The translations under genes were made by a program, and so were the position numbers. Under the pieces are notes generated by a model. It ran no database searches and was not told the DNA's origin. It saw nothing but the letters and a program-made list of their open reading frames with translations. From Pseudomonas mendocina (GTDB lineage Bacteria > Pseudomonadota > Gammaproteobacteria > Pseudomonadales > Pseudomonadaceae): a DNA stretch of 64,000 nt. How positions within the stretch are numbered: the first letter of the stretch is position 1; each line of letters opens with the position of its first letter. Positions 1 through 7,354 of the stretch are shown here, in pieces. The stretch spans positions 1,302,001-1,366,000 of the forward strand of contig NZ_LR134290.1 in the NCBI RefSeq assembly GCF_900636545.1, written 5' to 3'.

Positions 1-384
1 CTGAACGCGCGCGATCTGGCCCGCGTCGGCCTGCTGATGCAGCGCGGTGGACGTTGGGGCGATCGGCAATTGCTGCCGTCGGCCTGGGTCGATTTCGTCT
101 CCACGCCCTTCGCCGGTTATCAGCCACAGGGCTTCGCGCCAGGCGACGCGGTGCCGGGAGGGCACTGGTGGCTCAACGCCGAGTTGCCGGGCAGCACGCG
201 GCCCTGGCCGGATGCACCGGTCGACACCATCGCCGCGCTGGGACATTGGGGGCAGGGCCTGTACGTGATGCCGCAGGAGAAGCTGGTGGTGGTGCGCTAC
301 GCCGATGACCGCGACCGCAGCTTCCAGCACAACGAATTGCTCAAGCGAGTGCAGGCGGCCTTCGCCGTGGAGGTGCAGCCATGA
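1..384 (+). CDS. Serine hydrolase (beta-lactamase family), C-terminal part
   Basis: The reading frame is open from the first base, so the gene begins upstream of the window. The visible 127 residues start with LNARDLARVGLLMQRGG and contain LPSAWV and GHWGQGLYVMPQEKLVVVRY, which match the C-terminal end of class C beta-lactamase-like serine hydrolases; the GHWGQG stretch occupies the place of the family's usual late H/K-x-G motif. The catalytic SxxK and YxN motifs would lie upstream and cannot be checked. The stop TGA overlaps the ATG of the next gene (ATGA), implying translational coupling. Substrate unknown. Confidence 0.75.
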   Translation: MNARDLARVGLLMQRGGRWGDRQLLPSAWVDFVSTPFAGYQPQGFAPGDAVPGGHWWLNAELPGSTRPWPDAPVDTIAALGHWGQGLYVMPQEKLVVVRYADDRDRSFQHNELLKRVQAAFAVEVQP

Positions 385-701
385 TCCGTCGTCACCCGAT
401 TCTCAGTGTGCTGGCGCTGCTGCTGGTCCTGCTGCTGGCCTGGGCCTGGCCGAACCGCGCGCATCTGGCGGCGTTCCCCGACATCATTGGCGCCTACACG
501 GCCAAGGAATATTGCTCCTGCCGTTACGTCAGCGGTAATCCGGCGGCCTATTGCGAAGGCTATGTCGCGCAGTACGTGCCGATCAGCAGTCTGCTCGATG
601 ATCAGGATGCCAAGCGTGTCACCGCCAGTGGACTGGGCCGCACCCACAGCGCGGCCTGGCTGGGCGAGCGGCAGGGTTGCCAGTTGCTGCCGGGCAAGTA
701 G
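381..701 (+). CDS. Small membrane-anchored protein of unknown function
   Basis: A 106-residue protein with a basic N-terminus (MIRRH) and one hydrophobic segment at about residues 7-24 (LSVLALLLVLLLAWAW), then a short soluble part with four cysteines (YCSCRY, AYCEGY, QGCQLL). It is probably a signal-anchored or secreted periplasmic protein. Its start overlaps the stop of the serine hydrolase gene by four bases, so the two are likely co-translated. I do not recognise a family. Paired cysteines suggest disulfides or metal binding, which is inference only. Confidence 0.7.
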   Translation: MIRRHPILSVLALLLVLLLAWAWPNRAHLAAFPDIIGAYTAKEYCSCRYVSGNPAAYCEGYVAQYVPISSLLDDQDAKRVTASGLGRTHSAAWLGERQGCQLLPGK

Positions 702-707
702 AGCCGG

Positions 708-731
708 CCCTCTCCCATAAATGGGAGAGGG
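708..731. repeat. Short inverted repeat (CCCTCTCCC / GGGAGAGGG)
   Basis: Perfect 11-base arms around a two-base centre (effectively nine pairs with a six-base loop), just after the stop of the small membrane protein and before the YceI gene. There is no T run, so it is not a good intrinsic terminator. Such CTCTCCC palindromes are a common dispersed repeat type in Pseudomonas-like genomes; here it may stabilise or end the upstream transcript. Confidence 0.5.
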
Positions 732-809
732 GAGCCAAGCGCATCTTGCTTTGCAACGCCGCGCATGGCGACTATCGTTGCCGCCTGGTCATGTCGTTTT
801 CGAGTTCTC

Positions 810-1382
810 ATGCGCCGTTCGCTTCTCGCCCTGTTGCTTGCTGCCGCCTTGCCCGTTCACGCCGATTGGTATCTGGACAACGAGTCTTCGCGGCTGTCAT
901 TCATTTCCACCCACTCCGGCAGCCAGTCGGAGGTGCATCGTTTCCTCACTCTGCATGGGCAGATCGCGCCCGATGGGCGTGCACGGCTGCGCGTGGATCT
1001 GGACTCGCTGAGCACCGGTATTGCACTGCGCGACGAACGTCTGCGTGCCATGTTGTTCGACACCTCGCGTCTGCCCGAGGCGCGCATCAGCGCCCGGATC
1101 GATCTGCCGCAACTCACCGACCTGGCGCCCGGCGCGCAGCTGGAGTTGCGCTTGCCGCTGCAACTGACCCTCAACGAGCGCACGCGCCAGCTGGACAGCG
1201 AGCTGCTGGTCACGCGCCTGGATGATCGGCGTTTTCAGGTGGTGACCCTGGCGCCACTGGTGTTGCACGCCGAAGACTTCGCCCTGGCCAGTGGTATCGA
1301 GGCGCTGCGCAAGGTCGCCGATCTGCCGGCCATTAGCCTTTCGGTGCCGGTGGGCGCCGTGCTGATCTTCACGGCGCGTTGA
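810..1382 (+). CDS. YceI family periplasmic protein
   Basis: A 190-residue protein. I start at 810 because the peptide MRRSLLALLLAAALPVHA is a clean signal peptide with an Ala-type cleavage site; the frame is open to an ATG at 765, but that would add a polar extension before the signal. The mature part begins DWYLDNESSRLSFISTHSG and has the YceI pattern of a strand-rich lipocalin-like barrel, with LDSLSTGIALRDERLR in the place of the usual family motif. YceI proteins bind isoprenoid-like or amide lipids in the periplasm; the ligand here is unknown. The stop overlaps the possible TTG start of the clsB-like gene. Confidence 0.85.
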   Translation: MRRSLLALLLAAALPVHADWYLDNESSRLSFISTHSGSQSEVHRFLTLHGQIAPDGRARLRVDLDSLSTGIALRDERLRAMLFDTSRLPEARISARIDLPQLTDLAPGAQLELRLPLQLTLNERTRQLDSELLVTRLDDRRFQVVTLAPLVLHAEDFALASGIEALRKVADLPAISLSVPVGAVLIFTAR

Positions 1383-2539
1383 GCGTGCACAAACGCGGCC
1401 GCATCTTTCCCTGGCGCGGGGGCAATCGCTTCGAGTTGCTGCTGGACGGGCCGGCGTTCTTCCCACGCATGCTGGCGGCCATCGACGGCGCTCGCCAACA
1501 GGTGGAGATCGAGCTTTACCTGATCGAGGATGGCCGCTGCAGCGAACGCCTGGTCGATACGCTGTGTCGGGCGGCCGAGCGCGGCGTAGCGGTGCGTGGT
1601 CTGTTCGATGCCTATGGTGCGGCGGGCCTGGGTGCTGCGCTGCGTGAGCGCATGCAGGCCGCGGGCGTGCAGCTGCGCTGGTACAACCCTGTGCGCTGGC
1701 GGCGTGGTATCCGCAACTTTCACCGCGATCACCGCAAGCTGCTGCTGGTGGATCAGCGCCTGGCCTACGTCGGCGGTACCGGCTCCACCGATGAGTTCTG
1801 GTTGCCGGATGAAGCCAGCAGCCCCTGGCATGAAGCCATGGTCGAAATCGAAGGGCCATTGGTGGGCGACTGGCAGCAGTTGTTCGAGCACCTCTGGCGC
1901 GCGCGTTTTTCCTGGCGCCCGCGTCATCAGCCACTTCCCCTGAGCCTGCCCGAGTGCCCGCCGGTTGGCGTTGGTCTTGGGCGTGTGGCCTACGCCGATG
2001 CGGCGCAGCATCGCGACATCCTGCTCTCGCTGTTGCATGCGCTGAAGGGCGCCAGAAAGCGCGTGTGGCTGGCCACGCCCTACTTCCTGCCAACCTGGAA
2101 GATCCGCCGCGCCCTGCGCCGCGCAGCGGCCCGTGGCGTCGAGGTGCGCCTGCTGCTGGCCGGGCGCAATACCGACCATCCGCCGGTACGTTTCGCCGGC
2201 CAGCGCTATTACCCGAAGCTGCTCCGGGCCGGCGTGCGCATCTTCGAATACCAGCCACGTTTCCTGCACCTGAAGATGGTCCTGGTGGACGATTGGGTCA
2301 GCGTTGGTTCGTGCAACTTCGACCACTGGAACCTGCGCTTCAACCTCGACGCCAACGTCGAGGCGCTCGACCCGGACTTTACCCGGGCGGTAACGGCCAG
2401 CTTCATCGAGGACTTTGGCGTCAGCCGCGAAATCAGCCTCGAGGATTGGCGTCAGCGCCCCTGGTGGCGCCGCGCGCAGCAGCGCCTGTGGGGATGGCTG
2501 GATCGTCTGGCGGTGAACCTGCTGGACCGTTGGCGCTGA
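1379..2539 (+). CDS. clsB: Phospholipase D-type cardiolipin synthase B
   Basis: About 386 residues with two HKD motifs: H118-x-K120-x4-D125 (HRKLLLVD) and H297-x-K299-x4-D304 (HLKMVLVD), each followed by the usual glycine-rich stretch (VGGTGSTDEF and VGSCNFDHWN). No N-terminal membrane segments are present, which fits ClsB (YbhO) rather than ClsA. It should join phosphatidylglycerol units, or PG and PE, into cardiolipin at the inner membrane. The first candidate start is TTG at 1379, overlapping the YceI stop; an in-frame GTG at 1385 is an equally good alternative. Probably co-transcribed with the YceI gene. Confidence 0.85.
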   Translation: MSVHKRGRIFPWRGGNRFELLLDGPAFFPRMLAAIDGARQQVEIELYLIEDGRCSERLVDTLCRAAERGVAVRGLFDAYGAAGLGAALRERMQAAGVQLRWYNPVRWRRGIRNFHRDHRKLLLVDQRLAYVGGTGSTDEFWLPDEASSPWHEAMVEIEGPLVGDWQQLFEHLWRARFSWRPRHQPLPLSLPECPPVGVGLGRVAYADAAQHRDILLSLLHALKGARKRVWLATPYFLPTWKIRRALRRAAARGVEVRLLLAGRNTDHPPVRFAGQRYYPKLLRAGVRIFEYQPRFLHLKMVLVDDWVSVGSCNFDHWNLRFNLDANVEALDPDFTRAVTASFIEDFGVSREISLEDWRQRPWWRRAQQRLWGWLDRLAVNLLDRWR

Positions 2540-2704
2540 CCCACTGCGGTGCGCTGAAGGCTCTATCTCAGGCGTTTCGTTCACATCTGGAAAAGCTTTG
2601 CCGCTTCGGCGGCAGAGAGCGGTTGCTATAGTCGCCAGCTCCCTTACGCCTGGCGCGCGGTCGTGACAGGCGTTCAGCCGCGAACCCGATACAGGAATGC
2701 GCCC

Positions 2705-3721
2705 GTGAAGAAAACCCTGCTCATCGCGATACTTTCCGCCAGCTTCCTTCCTCTATCCATGCTCCAGGCCTCGCCGCAGGGCAGCTACGGCCCGCAGCTG
2801 GAGGGCTTCGACTATCCCCACCCGATTCAGCGCTTCGACTTCAGCTCGCAACAGCAGGAGTTGTCGATGGGCTACATGGACGTGAAACCGACCGCCAAGG
2901 CCAATGGCCGCACGGCGGTGTTGCTGCATGGCAAGAATTTCTGTGGCGCCACCTGGGAGGCGACCATCAAAACCCTGAGCGATGCCGGCTACCGGGTGAT
3001 CGCGCCGGATCAAATCGGTTTCTGCAGTTCGAGCAAGCCGCGCGGCTATCAGTTCAGTTTCGGCCAGTTGGCCAGCAATACCGACGCGCTGCTGGAGTCA
3101 CTCGGCGTGGACAAGGCCACGGTGATCGGCCATTCCATGGGCGGCATGCTGGCCGCACGCTACGCGCTGGCGCATGCCGAGCGGGTCGAGAAACTGGTGC
3201 TGGTCAACCCCATCGGCCTCGAAGACTGGCAGGCCGAGGGCGTGCCCTACGTGACGGTCGACCAGCTCTACCAGGGCGAGCTGAAAACCTCTTACGAGGG
3301 CATCAAGGACTACCAGTTGAAGTTCTACTACAACGGCGTGTGGAAGCCCGAGTACGACCGCTGGGTGGACATGCTTTATGGCATGTACAACGGGCCGGGT
3401 AAGGAGATCGTCGCCTGGAACCAGGCGCAGACGGCGGAGATGCTCTTCACCCAGCCGGTGGTGCATGAGTTCGCCAACATCGAGGCGCCGACCCTGCTGC
3501 TGATCGGTGGCAAGGATCGCACCGCCCCAGGCGCCAACCGTGCACCGGAGGACGTCGCCAAGCGCCTTGGCAACTACCCGGAACTGGGGCGAAAGACTGC
3601 CGAAGCGATCCCCGAGGCGATACTTGTGGAGTGGCCGGAGCTGGGCCATTCGCCGCAGGTGGAAGCGCCGGCGCTGTTCCACGAGGTGCTGTTGCGCGAA
3701 CTGGCCGCTAGCGGTAACTGA
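2705..3721 (+). CDS. Secreted alpha/beta hydrolase
   Basis: I start at the GTG at 2705, preceded by AGGA at 2693, because it gives a typical signal peptide (VKKTLLIAILSASFLPLSMLQA). The 338-residue product has the oxyanion loop LLHGKNFCG, the nucleophile elbow GHSMGG with Ser144, a likely acid Asp in IGGKDRTAPG and a likely His in ELGHSP. It is a periplasmic or exported esterase/lipase-like enzyme. It lies just before the DUF1302-DUF1329 pair but is separated from it by a terminator, so it is a neighbour with its own transcript. Substrate unknown; a hydrophobic ester is plausible. Confidence 0.85.
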   Translation: MKKTLLIAILSASFLPLSMLQASPQGSYGPQLEGFDYPHPIQRFDFSSQQQELSMGYMDVKPTAKANGRTAVLLHGKNFCGATWEATIKTLSDAGYRVIAPDQIGFCSSSKPRGYQFSFGQLASNTDALLESLGVDKATVIGHSMGGMLAARYALAHAERVEKLVLVNPIGLEDWQAEGVPYVTVDQLYQGELKTSYEGIKDYQLKFYYNGVWKPEYDRWVDMLYGMYNGPGKEIVAWNQAQTAEMLFTQPVVHEFANIEAPTLLLIGGKDRTAPGANRAPEDVAKRLGNYPELGRKTAEAIPEAILVEWPELGHSPQVEAPALFHEVLLRELAASGN

Positions 3722-3729
3722 TCGACCTG

Positions 3730-3760
3730 GCAGAGCCTTGCCCCAGGCTCTGCCTCTTCT
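3730..3760 (+). terminator. Intrinsic terminator after the alpha/beta hydrolase
   Basis: Arms GCAGAGCCT (3730-3738) and AGGCTCTGC (3745-3753) pair perfectly around TGCCCC and are followed by a pyrimidine-rich CTCTTCTTCT. It lies nine bases after the hydrolase stop. Confidence 0.7.
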
Positions 3761-3996
3761 TCTGGACGCCATTCGCGTCGTCCTCTGGCAGCACCTTTCG
3801 GTGCCTGCCTGCAAATAGTTCCCCAACCTGCCTGATGGTCTGTCATTCAGCAAGCTGAGGTCGGCCCGTACGCGCCCGTGTCAGGGCGTTATTCATCCTT
3901 TCGGGCGACAGGTGAAATCCCTCCTTGGTGCGCTTATCCGAGGTGTGGTCGCTGCGTAGGGTTCCCTGCAGTTGCACCCCACTTCAGGAGACCCGC

Positions 3997-5790
3997 ATGA
4001 CAAGAACAAGAGGGCCCGGACTATTCCAGCCGCACACCTTGGCTTTGGCCGTCGCCGTCGGTTTCGCCGCCCCGGTGCAGGCCGTCAATTTCAATATCGG
4101 TGAGATCGAAGGGCAGTTCGACAGCTCGCTGTCGGTCGGTGCCAGTTGGTCCATGCGCAGTCCGGATCGCGATCTGATCGGTCCCAACAACGGTGGCCAG
4201 GGCCAGGCGCAGACTGGCGACGACGGGCGCTTGAACTTCAAGAAGGGCGAGACCTTCTCGAAGATCTTCAAGGGCATCCATGACCTCGAGCTGAAGTACC
4301 GCGATACCGGCGTCTTCGTGCGCGGCAAGTACTGGTACGACTTCGAGCTGAAGGACGAGAGCCGCCGCTTCAAGGACATCGACGACCACAACCGCAAGGA
4401 GGGCGCCAAGTCCTCGGGAGCGGAAATTCTCGATGCCTTCCTCTACCACAACTACGCCATCGGTGATCTGCCCGGCACGGTACGGGTCGGCAAGCAGGTG
4501 GTGAGCTGGGGCGAGAGCACCTTCATCGGCAACAGCATCAACTCGATCAACCCCATCGACGTCGCCGCCTTCCGCCGTCCCGGCGCGGAGATCAAGGAAG
4601 GCCTGATTCCGGTGAACATGCTCTACCTGTCGCAGAGCCTCAGCGACCGCCTGAGCATGGAGGCCTTCTACCAGCTGGAATGGGACCAGACCATCCTCGA
4701 CAACTGCGGTACCTTCTTCTCCACTGCCGATGTGGCCGCCGACGGCTGCGACAGCGGGTATCACATCGGCTCGCCGGCCATCGCGCCGTTGCAGCCGGTG
4801 GCTGCAGCGTTCGGCCAGGGCTTCCAGGTCGACAGCGAAGGGGTGATCCTGCCGCGTGCCGGTGATCGCGATGCGCGTGACAGTGGCCAGTGGGGTGCTG
4901 CGCTGCGTTGGCTGGGCGACGAGACCGAGTACGGCCTGTACTTCATGAACTACCACAGCCGTACGCCCATCGTCGGTACACAGAATGCCGGCCTGGCGAC
5001 CCTGGCTGCGCTGCCGGGGATCATCGGTACCGCCAATGGCATCGTGCCGGGCAGCGGTGCTGGCCTCGCGCAAAGCGTGATGCTCGGCAATGGCCGCTAC
5101 TTCCTCGACTACCCCGAGGACATCCGTCTCTACGGCGCGAGCTTCTCCACCACGCTGCCGACCGGCACCGCGTGGAGCGGCGAGATCAGCTACCGGCCGA
5201 ACCTGCCGCTGCAGATCAACACCACCGACCTGACCCTGAGCCTGCTCAACCCCATCGCGCCGGGCACCTCGCCGGTCACCGCCGGGCCGGGCCAGGACAA
5301 CGTCGGCTACCGGCGCAAGGAAGTGACCCAGGTGCAAACCACCTTCACTCACTTCTTCGATCAGGTGATGGGCGCCGGGCGCTTCACCCTGGTGGGCGAG
5401 ATCGGCATGGCCCATGTCGGCGGCCTGGAAAGTCGCGAAGACCTGCGCTACGGCCGCGATTCGCTGTTCGGTGCCTATGGCTTCCGCGGCGACACCCATG
5501 GCTTCGTCACCAGCACCTCCTGGGGTTACCGCGTTCGCGGTATCTGGGAGTACAGCAACGTGTTCGCCGGGGTGAACCTCAAGCCGAACGTGTCCTGGTC
5601 GCATGACGTGGACGGCTACGGCCCCAACGGCCTGTTCAACGAGGGGGCCAAGGCGGTGAGCTTCGGCATCGATGCCGACTACCGCAACACCTACACCGCC
5701 AGCCTCTCGTACACCGACTTCTTCGGCGGCAAGTACAACACCGCGGTCGACCGCGACTTCCTGGCGCTCAGCTTCGGCGTGAGCTTCTAG
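3997..5790 (+). CDS. DUF1302 outer-membrane protein
   Basis: I choose the ATG at 3997, with CAGGAG seven bases upstream, over a longer frame opening at 3925. The product is 597 residues with a signal-like N-terminus (TLALAVAVGFAAPVQA). It then has a long aromatic strand-rich body, with many alternating Y/W/F segments, ending ...FLALSFGVSF; a terminal phenylalanine is typical of outer-membrane barrels. DUF1302 proteins regularly pair with DUF1329 proteins in Pseudomonas and relatives and are tied to handling of hydrophobic substrates, but no precise function is established. The DUF1329 gene follows after 27 bases, presumably in one operon. Confidence 0.85.
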   Translation: MTRTRGPGLFQPHTLALAVAVGFAAPVQAVNFNIGEIEGQFDSSLSVGASWSMRSPDRDLIGPNNGGQGQAQTGDDGRLNFKKGETFSKIFKGIHDLELKYRDTGVFVRGKYWYDFELKDESRRFKDIDDHNRKEGAKSSGAEILDAFLYHNYAIGDLPGTVRVGKQVVSWGESTFIGNSINSINPIDVAAFRRPGAEIKEGLIPVNMLYLSQSLSDRLSMEAFYQLEWDQTILDNCGTFFSTADVAADGCDSGYHIGSPAIAPLQPVAAAFGQGFQVDSEGVILPRAGDRDARDSGQWGAALRWLGDETEYGLYFMNYHSRTPIVGTQNAGLATLAALPGIIGTANGIVPGSGAGLAQSVMLGNGRYFLDYPEDIRLYGASFSTTLPTGTAWSGEISYRPNLPLQINTTDLTLSLLNPIAPGTSPVTAGPGQDNVGYRRKEVTQVQTTFTHFFDQVMGAGRFTLVGEIGMAHVGGLESREDLRYGRDSLFGAYGFRGDTHGFVTSTSWGYRVRGIWEYSNVFAGVNLKPNVSWSHDVDGYGPNGLFNEGAKAVSFGIDADYRNTYTASLSYTDFFGGKYNTAVDRDFLALSFGVSF

Positions 5791-5817
5791 GCCATCAGGA
5801 TCAGTTGAGGAATGCAG

Positions 5818-7185
5818 ATGAATACAACCCTGAAGATGCTCGGCGCGCTGTCCCTGAGCCTGCTGGCCGGTAGCGTGCTGGCGGCGGTCAGCGAGCAGGA
5901 AGCAGCCAAGCTCGGTAACAGCCTGACCCCGCTGGGTGCGGAGATGGCCGGCAACAATGCCGGCACCATCCCGGCCTGGACCGGCGGCCTGGCCAGTGAC
6001 GCCGGGCAGGTCGACGCCCGCGGCTTTCTGAGTGACCCCTATGCCGGCGAGCAGCCGCTGTTCACCATCACCGCGCAGAACCTGGAGCAGTACCGCGACC
6101 AGCTCACACCCGGTCAGTTGGCGATGTTCAAGCGCTATCCGGAAAGCTACCGCATGCCGGTCTACCCGACCCATCGTAGTGCGGCTGTGCCGGAGCGGAT
6201 CTACGAGGCCGCCAGACGCAGCGCGTTGAATACCGGGCTGGTGGAGGGAGGCAACGGCCTGACCAATTTCAATGACAGCCGCTACTACGCTTTCCCGATC
6301 CCGCAGAACGGCCTGGAGGTGGTGTGGAACCACATCACCCGTTATCGCGGTGGCAACCTCAAGCGCAGCATTGTCCAGGCGTCGCCGCAGACCAATGGCG
6401 CCTACACCCTGGTGAACTTCGAGGACGAGGTCGCCTTCCCCGACAACGTTCCGGATATCGACCCGGCGAAGGCAGAGAACACCCTGCTGCTGTTCAAGCA
6501 GCGGGTTACTGCGCCGTCGCGTCTGGCCGGCAACGTACTGCTGGTGCACGACTCGCTCGACCAGGTGCGCGAACCGCGCATGGCGTGGATCTACAACGCC
6601 GGCCAGCGCCGTGTGCGTCGTGCGCCGCAGGTGGCGTACGACGGTCCGGGTACCGCCGCCGACGGCCTGCGCACCACCGACAACTTCGACATGTTCAGCG
6701 GTGCGCCGGATCGTTACGACTGGAAGCTGGTAGGCAAACGCGAGGCGTTCATTCCCTACAACAACTTCCGTCTGGCCTCGCCGCAGGTGAAGTACAGCGA
6801 CATCCTCAAGGCTGGCCATATCAACCAGGATCTGGCGCGCTACGAGCTGCACCGGGTCTGGGAGGTGGAAGCCACGCTGAAGAGCGGTGAGCGCAACATC
6901 TACGCCAAGCGGCGCTTCTTCGTCGACGAGGACTCCTGGCAGATTGCTTTATCCGAGCATTACGACGGCCGTGGTCAGCTCTGGCGTGTGGGTGAGGCGC
7001 TGTTGTTCCAGCAGTACGACAAGCAGGTGCCGGTGTACGCGCTGGAAGCCCTCTACGACGTGATCGCTGGTCGCTACATCGCCATCGGCATGGCCAACGA
7101 GGAGCGCACCGCGGTGCAGTACGGCACCCAGGCTTCGGCCAAGGACTTCACCCCGGCCGCGCTGCGTAACGCTGGCGTTCGCTGA
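5818..7185 (+). CDS. DUF1329 periplasmic lipoprotein-localisation-like protein
   Basis: Two ATGs lie close together; 5818 is preferred because GAGG at 5807 is then seven bases away, while the ATG at 5812 is one base from it. Signal peptide MNTTLKMLGALSLSLLAGSVLAA, then a 430-residue domain with the DUF1329 hallmarks GNNAGTIPAWTGG, FSGAPDRYDWKLVGK and LHRVWEVEATLK. The family resembles LolA/LolB-type hydrophobic-ligand folds in structural surveys as I remember them, so a role in carrying lipid-like molecules through the periplasm is possible. Second gene of the DUF1302-DUF1329 unit, which ends at a strong terminator. Confidence 0.85.
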   Translation: MNTTLKMLGALSLSLLAGSVLAAVSEQEAAKLGNSLTPLGAEMAGNNAGTIPAWTGGLASDAGQVDARGFLSDPYAGEQPLFTITAQNLEQYRDQLTPGQLAMFKRYPESYRMPVYPTHRSAAVPERIYEAARRSALNTGLVEGGNGLTNFNDSRYYAFPIPQNGLEVVWNHITRYRGGNLKRSIVQASPQTNGAYTLVNFEDEVAFPDNVPDIDPAKAENTLLLFKQRVTAPSRLAGNVLLVHDSLDQVREPRMAWIYNAGQRRVRRAPQVAYDGPGTAADGLRTTDNFDMFSGAPDRYDWKLVGKREAFIPYNNFRLASPQVKYSDILKAGHINQDLARYELHRVWEVEATLKSGERNIYAKRRFFVDEDSWQIALSEHYDGRGQLWRVGEALLFQQYDKQVPVYALEALYDVIAGRYIAIGMANEERTAVQYGTQASAKDFTPAALRNAGVR

Positions 7186-7204
7186 CTCGGCAGCAGTCTG
7201 AACA

Positions 7205-7238
7205 AGCCGGTGGCGCCTTGCGTGCCACCGGCTTTTTT
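7205..7238 (+). terminator. Strong intrinsic terminator after DUF1329
   Basis: Arms AGCCGGTGGC (7205-7214) and GCCACCGGCT (7224-7233) with a nine-base loop, followed directly by TTTTT. It closes the DUF1302-DUF1329 unit and isolates it from the regulator gene. Confidence 0.9.
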
Positions 7239-7354
7239 CTGCCTGCTTCTCTCACGTGAATCTCACGCCATAAGCGTCAAGGGGTGGTCGTGAGCGGTGA
7301 GCGGGGTACCATCGCCGGGTGGTTCAACAATGACAAGCAGAGAGAACCGCTGCC

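Noticed and set aside
897..2584. Long minus-strand frames opposite yceI and clsB
   Set aside because: Both are shadows of the clsB-like gene, which has two intact HKD motifs.
4021..6852. 943-codon open frame on the minus strand opposite DUF1302 and DUF1329
   Set aside because: It is antisense to two well-supported genes with signal peptides and family motifs. Its composition (Val/Gly/His/Arg-rich, no domains) is typical of the mirror frame of GC-rich DNA.
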